DNA of 51,752 nt, from contig JBOHRW010000238.1 of the NCBI GenBank assembly GCA_050732935.1, forward strand, positions 1-51,752, written 5' to 3'. The DNA comes from DASRVA01 sp050732935. GTDB lineage: Bacteria > Gemmatimonadota > Gemmatimonadetes > JACCXV01 > JAHWKZ01. Positions 1 to 6,744 of the stretch are shown here, one piece after another. Below the pieces are notes generated by a model, which ran no database searches, was not told the DNA's origin, and was given only the letters and a program-made list of their open reading frames with translations. The number at the start of each line of letters is the position of its first letter. Position 1 is the stretch's first letter. Made by a program: the position numbers and the translations under genes.

Positions 1-438
1 CTCGTATACCTTTGCACCCGCTTGATGTGCATGATGGAGGAGAAGGTTGTCGAACCTGCCACGGTCCACATGATACGTGTACGGCTGGCCGACCCCCGGC
101 TGGTCCCGTTCCGCGAACTCGACGTCCACCTCGCAGTCGGGTGCCATGCCCTCCCAATCATGATCGTAAACCCGATTCGCGTTCTCCGCTGTCCAGGCGG
201 CCCCGTACTTCCGCGGGAAGCCGGATGATTCCATCACCCGCAGAAAGTCCAGCTCTTTGAAGACACGCGTCGAGGAAGGCACCAACGACTCGCCCACGTG
301 CGGCCGGGGAAAGTTCTGCTTCTCGAACACGACACACGGCACGCCGGCCCGCGCCAGATAAGCCGCCATGCTGGACCCCGCGGGTCCACCTCCGATGATT
401 CCGACCTCGAAATCTGGCTGTGTTACGGGAACTGTCAT
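1..438 (-). CDS. PltA-like flavin-dependent halogenase, 3' end cut by window edge
   Basis: The first 146 residues of an FAD-dependent halogenase-family protein are present. The dinucleotide-binding motif GGGPAG is at residues 16-21, followed by FPRPHVGES at 43-51. FPRKYGAAW (74-82) includes Lys77, which falls in the region of the conserved halogenase lysine, and HVDRGRFDNLLL is at 123-134. From memory of the family, this layout (GAAWT, then HVDRG.FD..LL) is that of PltA and Bmp2, which halogenate pyrrole-2-carboxyl bound to a carrier protein. The ATG at 438 follows a strong ribosome site (GGGGGAGG). It lies 15 nt after the lipoprotein gene at 454-1068 and is probably co-transcribed with it. 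The active-site tryptophan motif lies beyond the window, so halogenation itself is inferred. Confidence 0.85.
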   Translation of the reverse strand, partial: MTVPVTQPDFEVGIIGGGPAGSSMAAYLARAGVPCVVFEKQNFPRPHVGESLVPSSTRVFKELDFLRVMESSGFPRKYGAAWTAENANRVYDHDWEGMAPDCEVDVEFAERDQPGVGQPYTYHVDRGRFDNLLLHHAHQAGAKVYE

Positions 439-453
439 TTTCCTCCCCCGCAG

Positions 454-1068
454 TTATTCAGTCATGGGTCCCTGCGCCCTCATTCCCGAACTCGTCGTGG
501 ACACCGTGCAGGTCGTAGACACCGGGCCCGAGGGGCTTGTACGAAAGGTGTACGTCGACACACCCGTACCCTCGAATTCCAGCACTCCTCCGCGGTCGGT
601 GAAGTGCGAGGTTGCATCGAGCGCCCAGGTGACGTGGTAGTTGAGACTGTCCTCTCGAGTCGCCTCCCGGAACTCGCTCTGATCCGTGAACGTCAGGTTG
701 TCCTCTTCATCCAACCTGCCGAACAGGGGTGCCCCCAGCAGGGCAACCTCGGAGGCGGGCCGACCATCGACCTCCAGGACGATCCAATCGATTCGTGGCC
801 CGTCCTGCCGGATCTCGACCCTGGCCTCGATCGTGAAAGGTCCGACCTCGACGAAATCGTTCGGATCCTCGTCCGGAAGCGGCGGTGGTGGCAACGGGGC
901 GGAACAGTTCGGGACATCGTTGGTCTGCGTGACCCGGTAGAGACCGCCGATCTGAAGAAACTCAGGGGGTCCGGTGGGATCTCTTTCGCCGCGTCCCTCG
1001 CGGCTGAGGCTGTCGCACGCAACGAGCAGGACGAGAAGCGGGGCCCATTGGAGAGCAGCAACCTTCAT
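454..1068 (-). CDS. hypothetical lipoprotein
   Basis: A 204-residue protein with a lipoprotein signal: MKVAALQWAPLLVLLVAC, with a lipobox ending in Cys18 and a mature end DSLSREGRGERD. A proline-rich stretch (PLPPPPLPDED) is near residues 59-69. The rest looks like a small beta-rich exported domain with no family I recognise. It is transcribed toward the halogenase gene that starts 15 nt downstream, and a promoter-like site lies about 230 nt upstream. Function unknown; it is presumably attached to a membrane facing the periplasm or the surface. Confidence 0.7.
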   Translation of the reverse strand: MKVAALQWAPLLVLLVACDSLSREGRGERDPTGPPEFLQIGGLYRVTQTNDVPNCSAPLPPPPLPDEDPNDFVEVGPFTIEARVEIRQDGPRIDWIVLEVDGRPASEVALLGAPLFGRLDEEDNLTFTDQSEFREATREDSLNYHVTWALDATSHFTDRGGVLEFEGTGVSTYTFRTSPSGPVSTTCTVSTTSSGMRAQGPMTE

Positions 1069-1297
1069 GGCTCCTCCTCCCGGGATCGGGTAAGGGGTCG
1101 TCCGTCTATGGAAACGAGCGGGTCATCCCGCTCATTGATCGCATGAGTGGTCGCTTCCTCGGTCACGGAAGCGGGACCTTCTGAGGCGCGGGAAGGAGAT
1201 CGTGGGGCTGACGAACTCACAGAGCTCCGCTCTCTGAGTCCCAGACGGACCCGTAGCGGCCCGAATCGTCCTCGTCGCCTGAAATCCGTGTGGATGG

Positions 1298-1327
1298 GTT
1301 ATAACCCTTCCCGGCGCACTCTGTCAA
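1298..1327 (-). promoter_or_regulatory. sigma70-type promoter for lipoprotein and PltA-like halogenase
   Basis: On the minus strand there is a perfect TTGACA (1322-1327), an 18-nt spacer and TATAAC (1298-1303). It would start a transcript near 1291, giving a leader of about 220 nt before the lipoprotein gene. Confidence 0.6.
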
Positions 1328-1442
1328 GATAAGTGAAAGCGCCTTCCGTCATCGTGGAAGTTACCGTCCCTCGAAGCGCTGTTTCGAGCTGCTGGCCGGA
1401 TCGCCAGGACATGATTCCCAGGGCCCAGGATCGATCTCTCTC

Positions 1443-1471
1443 GTGCCACGCGGGCTCCGGCACGGTATCCT
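1443..1471 (+). promoter_or_regulatory. possible promoter of degenerate copolymerase gene
   Basis: GTGCCA (1443-1448), a 17-nt spacer and TATCCT (1466-1471). The -10 is the same hexamer as in the main operon promoter at 29108. The start site would fall within a few bases of the ATG at 1481, implying a leaderless or very short-leader message. Weak evidence. Confidence 0.3.
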
Positions 1472-1480
1472 TAAGAGTCC

Positions 1481-3439
1481 ATGCTGGCGAGGAATCGACC
1501 GTCCCCACACCGTCCACCCTTCGAAGCGGCGACCGCCGGCCCACTCCGGCCCGACTCCAGGATCAGACCTGCACGGAGGGACACCGCTCATCTGATCGTG
1601 CGGGCCCTTCGCCATCGCTCGTTCGCGATCCCCCTGATCGTCGTCGCGCTTTCGGTGGCAGCCTATCTCGCCGCTCCCACCATTCAGACATGGCTCCCGG
1701 ATCGGTATGTCTCGAAGGCCACCTTCCGGGTCGAAGGCCCGGATGTGGCGGGGCTTGCCGGCGAATCCGTGGAGGTCACTGCCCGGCTGACTGACCGTGA
1801 TGAGAGCCTCCTCGCGGTCGAATGCGAAGGGTCCACCGCCGTCGAGGCACACGCCCGGTGCGCGGCGGCCTTGAAACGATACCGCGAGGCGCTTGCCAGG
1901 GCACATGCCGCCGCCTCCCTGAACCCCAAGGAGAACCTCACTCGCGAGATCGCCTCAGTCGATTCCCTTCTCGTGGCCACGCGTGCAAGGCTCGAGAGCG
2001 TACAACGAAGCGCGCCAAGGGTGGAGGCGGAGGCAGCGGCCCGATCCGCCGCCATCCAACGGGACGCTTTGCAAGCCCAGGCGGAGGTCCTCCGCGATCT
2101 CGTCTCGAGCCTCGACCGGCGCCGGGAGGGCGACCGCGCATACATGGACCTTTCCGTTTATCCGGCCGATCTGCGCGACGGACCGGTTGCCGCGGGGGTA
2201 AGTCGACTCGTCGAGCTGGAGGAGCGCCGGGCGGATCTGACCGCCACGAGGAGCGAAGTGAACCCCGATGTCCAGGCTGTCGATTGGGAGATCGATCGGG
2301 TGCGCGAGGAGCTCCGGAACAACCTCGTCTCTCGCCAGAGCTCGCTGCGTTCCCGGATCGGGGCCCTGGATGAGGAAGCCACGAGCCGTACCGCGAGTCG
2401 GGTGAGCCCCTCCGACCCGGCCCAGGCCGCGCGATTCGAGCAGGAGATCGAGCGCCTCGAAGCGAGAAAGCGAACGCTCGCCGGGCAGATGGATCAGCTT
2501 GCCGAGGCACCGTCTGACGTGATTCCTCCCCGCGTGGTCGTCGTCTCTTCGCCGACCCTGCCTTCCGTTCCGTCCTCACGAAGCCGGGTGCCATTCGTAC
2601 TCGGTGGCGCTCTCCTCGGACTCGTGATCGGAGTCGCCCTGACGCGGCGCCAGCTCGAAGACCCCCCCCCGGAGACCGAACCCCTGAAGCTGGCCACGGT
2701 TCTCTTCGTTCCCCGCGTCCTCGGCTCGCTGCCCGCGCTCTCGAATCCGGGTCCCCCCTTCGTCGTGAAACTCCTGGCCAGCGGGGAGATTCTCGCGTCA
2801 CCCCATGACCCGGGATCGACCGAGGTCACGGCCTTCCGGCGCGAGCTCGACCGGCTGCTCGCGGCGGTGCGAGCCGAGAAGGATGGAACGGGGGCAGAGC
2901 CTTTGCGTATCCTGGCGGTCACGAGCGCCGCTCACGAGAGAAGCCGAACCTCGCTGGCTTGCAATCTCGCGCTCGCCTCTGCCGCCTCGGGCGCGCGGAC
3001 GCTCCTGGTGGATGCAGATAGTCCCGGGGCTGGGCTCTCCCGCTACCTGGGTCTTACCGAAGATCGGCTCCTCCAGCTTCTGTGGGGTCAGGCTGCCCCT
3101 CGGGATGTCGTGGTGGGGCTCACCGTGGCGGGCCGCGGACACCTCGCCGTTCAATTCCAGGTGAACCGCCGCCCGGAATCGGAGCCGGCGCTCGAGGATC
3201 CAGCCCTTTCCACGTCGATGGGACAGGCCGTGGGAGACTACGAGCTCATCGTCATCGACGCCCCAGCGGCAACGACCATCGACATCGCGGTGTGGATTGC
3301 CCACGCCTCCGATGGGGTGCTCCTGGCCGTGAGTCCGGGATCCCTGAACAACCTCGACAACCTGGGCGTTGCGGATCGGTTGGTGCGTTCGGGCGCCCGG
3401 CTCCTGGGAGCCGTGCTCACGGCCCGGTCGACGGTGTGA
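1481..3439 (+). CDS. polysaccharide copolymerase (Wzz/BY-kinase family) with degenerate P-loop
   Basis: A 652-residue chain-length-regulator protein. It has a membrane segment near residues 48-68 (FAIPLIVVALSVAAYLA), a long coiled coil in the periplasmic part (about 150-345), and a second membrane segment near 373-390 (VPFVLGGALLGLVIGVAL). The C-terminal domain (about 475-652) has a BY-kinase fold. The Walker A loop, normally PGEGKS/T, reads AAHERSRTS, so the glycine and lysine needed for ATP binding are missing. Walker A' is LLVDADSPG and Walker B LIVIDAPA. No C-terminal tyrosine cluster is present. It therefore looks like an inactive regulator, in contrast to the intact kinase at 23286-25661. 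The ATG at 1481 has AAGAG upstream. Confidence 0.85.
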   Translation: MLARNRPSPHRPPFEAATAGPLRPDSRIRPARRDTAHLIVRALRHRSFAIPLIVVALSVAAYLAAPTIQTWLPDRYVSKATFRVEGPDVAGLAGESVEVTARLTDRDESLLAVECEGSTAVEAHARCAAALKRYREALARAHAAASLNPKENLTREIASVDSLLVATRARLESVQRSAPRVEAEAAARSAAIQRDALQAQAEVLRDLVSSLDRRREGDRAYMDLSVYPADLRDGPVAAGVSRLVELEERRADLTATRSEVNPDVQAVDWEIDRVREELRNNLVSRQSSLRSRIGALDEEATSRTASRVSPSDPAQAARFEQEIERLEARKRTLAGQMDQLAEAPSDVIPPRVVVVSSPTLPSVPSSRSRVPFVLGGALLGLVIGVALTRRQLEDPPPETEPLKLATVLFVPRVLGSLPALSNPGPPFVVKLLASGEILASPHDPGSTEVTAFRRELDRLLAAVRAEKDGTGAEPLRILAVTSAAHERSRTSLACNLALASAASGARTLLVDADSPGAGLSRYLGLTEDRLLQLLWGQAAPRDVVVGLTVAGRGHLAVQFQVNRRPESEPALEDPALSTSMGQAVGDYELIVIDAPAATTIDIAVWIAHASDGVLLAVSPGSLNNLDNLGVADRLVRSGARLLGAVLTARSTV

Positions 3440-3563
3440 GGCGAGCCACCGGCCCCGGGCCGAAGCGATTTTCATGTGTCCCGGATTTCGCTGACTGTGC
3501 ACGATTTCACTGCCAATGCTCACATTCTCAGGTGGCGACAAGCAGAAAATCTCACCCCGGAAG

Positions 3564-3592
3564 TTGTCGGTACGATCGATTTCTGATACAAT
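3564..3592 (+). promoter_or_regulatory. sigma70-type promoter of second halogenase gene
   Basis: TTGTCG (3564-3569), a 17-nt spacer and TACAAT (3587-3592, five of six consensus). A transcript would begin near 3599. This supports the GTG at 3672 as the start and argues against a longer reading from 3516, which lies upstream of the promoter. Confidence 0.6.
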
Positions 3593-3671
3593 ACGAACTC
3601 TAGGTTCCAGGCCTGCCACTGACCGGTGCGGCCACCGGGGGAAGCAGCACCACTGCAGAAGGGAGTTCCAC

Positions 3672-4964
3672 GTGTCCCGAATCCCGTCCCATTGCGACGT
3701 GGTCGTCATCGGAGGGGGTCCCGCCGGAACCACGGCGGCCTCCAAGCTCGCCCAAGAAGGCTTCGACGTCGTGCTGCTCGAGAAGGCCAAATTCCCGAGG
3801 CCCAACGTGGGAGAGAGCCTGATCCCGCACTTCTGGAAGTTCACCGACATCATCGGCGCCACCGAAGCCATCGAGGAGGAAGGCTTCCTGCGCAAGGTCG
3901 GTGGAATCGGTTTCTGGGGCGAGGAGACGTGGCATGTTCGATTCAGCGACTTCGGACTCACTCGATCGGCCCTCCACGTGGAGAGAGATCGGTTCGATGA
4001 CATCCTTCTCGGGGTTTCCCGGCGAAGCGGCGTACAGGTATTCGAGGAGACGATCGCCACGCGGATCGATCCGGAAGGTGATATCGCGATCGTGGACTAC
4101 CGGACCGCGACCGACGAGCAAGGCACCATCCGGACCCACTTCGTCGTCGACGCCAGCGGGCAGGCCGCGCTCCTGGCGCGCCAGTTCGGGTTCCGCGAAT
4201 TCGACCCCGATTTCCGTTTCACCTCCCTGTGGGGCTACTATACGGGCGGCCAGTATCTCGACAGCAATGGCGAACCCCGACCGTTCGAGGACCGTTTCGA
4301 GGAGCCGCCGGTGACGGTGCAGGCGACCCTGGGAGACTGGGGGTGGACCTGGCATATCACGATGCGGGAGACCGTGAGCGTCGGCTTGATCCTCACCCGC
4401 GAGCGGCTCAAGGAGTTCAAGGAAAGGTCGGGCTCCAAGGAGCAGCGCTTCCAGGACTTCGTGGCCGATAGCCCGGTCACGGGCCGGCTCCTCGAGGATG
4501 CCCGGTTCGTGGGCCCCCTGTTCGGGATTCGGGACTACGCTTACCTGCCGACCCGCCTGGCGGTAGGGCGCTGCTATCTGGCCGGCGACGCGGCCGCCTT
4601 CGTCGACCCGATCAACTCGGCGGGGGTTCCGTTCGGCATGTGGGCGGGATTCCTATCGGCCTGGGCCATCAGCCGTTCCCTCCGCAGGCCCGAGCGGAGC
4701 GAAACCTACCGGGACACGTACTGCAAGATGTACGGCGACCGGCTCGAGCTGTTCCGAATGCTCGCCATGCCGTCGGACTCTCCCGGTCTCGAGGAGGCCC
4801 TCGAGAAAGCGCTCGAGTCCGTGAGGAATGCGGGTCCCGTAGAGCAGAAGCTGTTCCTGTCCCAGGCCGTCCTGGCCAACCGCAGCGAGGGGCCCAGGGC
4901 CGTCCTGGAGCGGCTCGGGCTGGATAGCGAGCCCACAGTTCGGCGAGTGGTGATCGGAGTTTGA
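3672..4964 (+). CDS. flavin-dependent halogenase-family oxidoreductase
   Basis: A 430-residue FAD enzyme. It shows GGGPAG (14-19), FPRPNVGES (41-49), a lysine at 75 in RKVGGIGFWG, and VVDASGQ (158-164). GWTWHIT (224-230) is close to the halogenase signature GWxWxIP with Thr in place of Pro. YLAGDAAAFVDP (302-313) is the second FAD-contacting motif. Flavin-dependent halogenases use FADH2, oxygen and chloride or bromide to make HOX that is delivered through a lysine. Here the Thr substitution leaves halogenase versus related monooxygenase or dehydrogenase open. The GTG start is preceded by AAGGGAG and by a good promoter. It is distinct in sequence from the PltA-like gene at 1-438. It is convergent with the transporter gene that ends 17 nt away. 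Confidence 0.8.
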   Translation: MSRIPSHCDVVVIGGGPAGTTAASKLAQEGFDVVLLEKAKFPRPNVGESLIPHFWKFTDIIGATEAIEEEGFLRKVGGIGFWGEETWHVRFSDFGLTRSALHVERDRFDDILLGVSRRSGVQVFEETIATRIDPEGDIAIVDYRTATDEQGTIRTHFVVDASGQAALLARQFGFREFDPDFRFTSLWGYYTGGQYLDSNGEPRPFEDRFEEPPVTVQATLGDWGWTWHITMRETVSVGLILTRERLKEFKERSGSKEQRFQDFVADSPVTGRLLEDARFVGPLFGIRDYAYLPTRLAVGRCYLAGDAAAFVDPINSAGVPFGMWAGFLSAWAISRSLRRPERSETYRDTYCKMYGDRLELFRMLAMPSDSPGLEEALEKALESVRNAGPVEQKLFLSQAVLANRSEGPRAVLERLGLDSEPTVRRVVIGV

Positions 4965-4980
4965 CATCGAAAAGAACTCT

Positions 4981-6687
4981 CTAGGAAGGCAGTTCCTCGA
5001 CCGGTTGCGGATCCGAGACGCTGACCTCTTCCAGGGCGCGGTCCTTCGTTTCCTTCCCGATAAAGGCCAGCAACCCCGACGACACGAGCAGGGGCATGAT
5101 CATCACCGCCGCCAGCGTCGTGAAGCCGGGTGCAGCAACGATAACGGCGGCCGTTATCGTTGGTCCGAAGATGCCACCGAACTTGCTACTGCCCGCGGCC
5201 AGGCCGCTCCCCGTCCCGCGCACCGCCGTGGGATAGACCTCCGCGGTGTAGGGGGAAAGCATGGCGATCACCCCCCCACTCCCCACCAGGAGCAACACCA
5301 TGAGAGGTGTCAACCAACGCCCCTCTTCACCCGACGCCCCCGGGTTCACGACGGCAAAGCCAGCCAGGGCCGCTGCGGTCACGAGCGCGAACAGGATCAT
5401 GCTCTTCTTGCTGCTCCACAGGCCGTAGAGATAGGCCACCAGAACCGTTCCGGGGATGGCGAGGAAGGCAGACATGAACAACAAACGGCTGGCCGTTCCC
5501 ACGTCGACGCCCCGGTCCTGGAGGATGACGGGGATGAAGGTTATGAAACCCCAGTTCACCAGTCCCCAGGCCAGCCCGTAGCTCACCACCGTAATCGTCT
5601 GCCCTACGTAAGGCGCCCGGAAGAGCTGGAACACTCCCGTCTTCTTCGCCGGGGCAGGTCCCGACGATCGCGACCCGATCGGTAAACCGCCCACAACTTC
5701 TGGGCGCTTCTCCAACACCACACCATAGCGAGACATGACGGCCTCGGCCTCCTCGACCCGTCCGTGCTCGAGCAGGAACCGGGGCGACTCCGGGATCCAG
5801 CGGTTCAGAACGAGGAGGAGGAGACCGGTAGGGAGGCCGGCGAACCACAGGATGCGCCAGGTGAAGTGCGGCTCGAGCAGGGCCGTCAGTCCACTGGCCG
5901 CCAGATAGCCCCCGACCGTTCCCATGCCCGCGTGGAGAACGACCAGCCACCCCCGCTTCCGGGCCGGGATCGACTCGGCCATCAGCGCATAGACAATCGG
6001 CAGCATACCTCCCGCGGCAAGTCCCATCACGAAGCACATGAGAAGATTCCATGCGTAGGACGGCATGAAGCCACAGATCGACGTCCCCACGAACATGATC
6101 GAGGCGAGGAGGATCGCCGCCCGCCGTCCGATCCGGTCCGACACGATCCCCCACAGAAACGAGCCGATCGTCGTCCCCAGCAGACCGGCGATCGGCACCG
6201 CCACGACCATTTTCGTCGTGAGGTGGTATTCGGACTTCATGCCCGGCACCACGAATCCCAGCGTGGCCGGCTTCATGACGTCCACGATGAGCGCCACGCC
6301 GAGCACGAACAGAAGACCCCAATGGGCAGGCGAGAGCCGGGCCGTGTCCATCGCGTGCAGGTGGAAGTTCGCGAGTCGTTGCTCCGACGGGCGGCTGTCG
6401 CCGGTACGCCATGGGATAAGACCATACGCGGCGAGAGCAAGACCGACCAGGATCAGCCCCATGCCGACATTCATCATGGTGCTCATCCCCATCCCCGTCA
6501 TTCGATAGCTCATGGTGGCGGAAGCGAGGTAGTCCGGCAGGTGGAGAAGGACTCCGACGGTGACCGCCACCGTCCCCACCCAGAAGGCCATGGGATGCTG
6601 GTAGATGATTCCTCCCAGAAACCGGCCATGGTCGGTTTCTGGGACCTTCCGGCGCTGTGAGGATGGGGACGGTCGGAATCCGGTCAT
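4981..6687 (-). CDS. MFS transporter
   Basis: A 568-residue major facilitator. Two extra hydrophobic segments (about 34-55 and 72-93) precede a standard twelve-helix MFS body. The loop 2-3 signature GIVSDRIGRR is at 180-189. IPARKRGW and PESPRFLLEHGR match the sugar and aromatic-acid transporter branch. Cytoplasmic-membrane secondary transport is expected; the substrate cannot be read from sequence. It is the last gene of the long minus-strand polysaccharide operon, 57 nt after the ProC end of the fusion gene, so it may move a precursor or product of that pathway, or may be unrelated. Confidence 0.85.
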   Translation of the reverse strand: MTGFRPSPSSQRRKVPETDHGRFLGGIIYQHPMAFWVGTVAVTVGVLLHLPDYLASATMSYRMTGMGMSTMMNVGMGLILVGLALAAYGLIPWRTGDSRPSEQRLANFHLHAMDTARLSPAHWGLLFVLGVALIVDVMKPATLGFVVPGMKSEYHLTTKMVVAVPIAGLLGTTIGSFLWGIVSDRIGRRAAILLASIMFVGTSICGFMPSYAWNLLMCFVMGLAAGGMLPIVYALMAESIPARKRGWLVVLHAGMGTVGGYLAASGLTALLEPHFTWRILWFAGLPTGLLLLVLNRWIPESPRFLLEHGRVEEAEAVMSRYGVVLEKRPEVVGGLPIGSRSSGPAPAKKTGVFQLFRAPYVGQTITVVSYGLAWGLVNWGFITFIPVILQDRGVDVGTASRLLFMSAFLAIPGTVLVAYLYGLWSSKKSMILFALVTAAALAGFAVVNPGASGEEGRWLTPLMVLLLVGSGGVIAMLSPYTAEVYPTAVRGTGSGLAAGSSKFGGIFGPTITAAVIVAAPGFTTLAAVMIMPLLVSSGLLAFIGKETKDRALEEVSVSDPQPVEELPS

Positions 6688-6744
6688 ACCCTCGCTCCTC
6701 TCGGATCTCGTGTGATGGGCGATGTGAATCGAGACGCCTGCATG

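Larger units (their letters stand above)
1069..1480. other. intergenic region between divergent genes
   Basis: About 410 bases between the minus-strand lipoprotein gene and the plus-strand copolymerase gene. It contains one good sigma70-type promoter on the minus strand and one weaker candidate just before the plus-strand gene. Reading frames across it look like chance high-GC frames without family signatures. I see no RNA gene or clear repeat. Confidence 0.6.

Noticed and set aside
3516..3671. 52 extra N-terminal residues for the second halogenase-family protein
   Set aside because: The stretch begins upstream of the best promoter and does not fit the family. The GTG at 3672 has a ribosome site and directly precedes the FAD fold.
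5005..6660. Long plus-strand frames opposite the MFS gene
   Set aside because: Their products are His/Arg/Gln-rich with no family signature, and the opposite strand encodes a clear transporter. They are antisense shadows of high-GC coding DNA.
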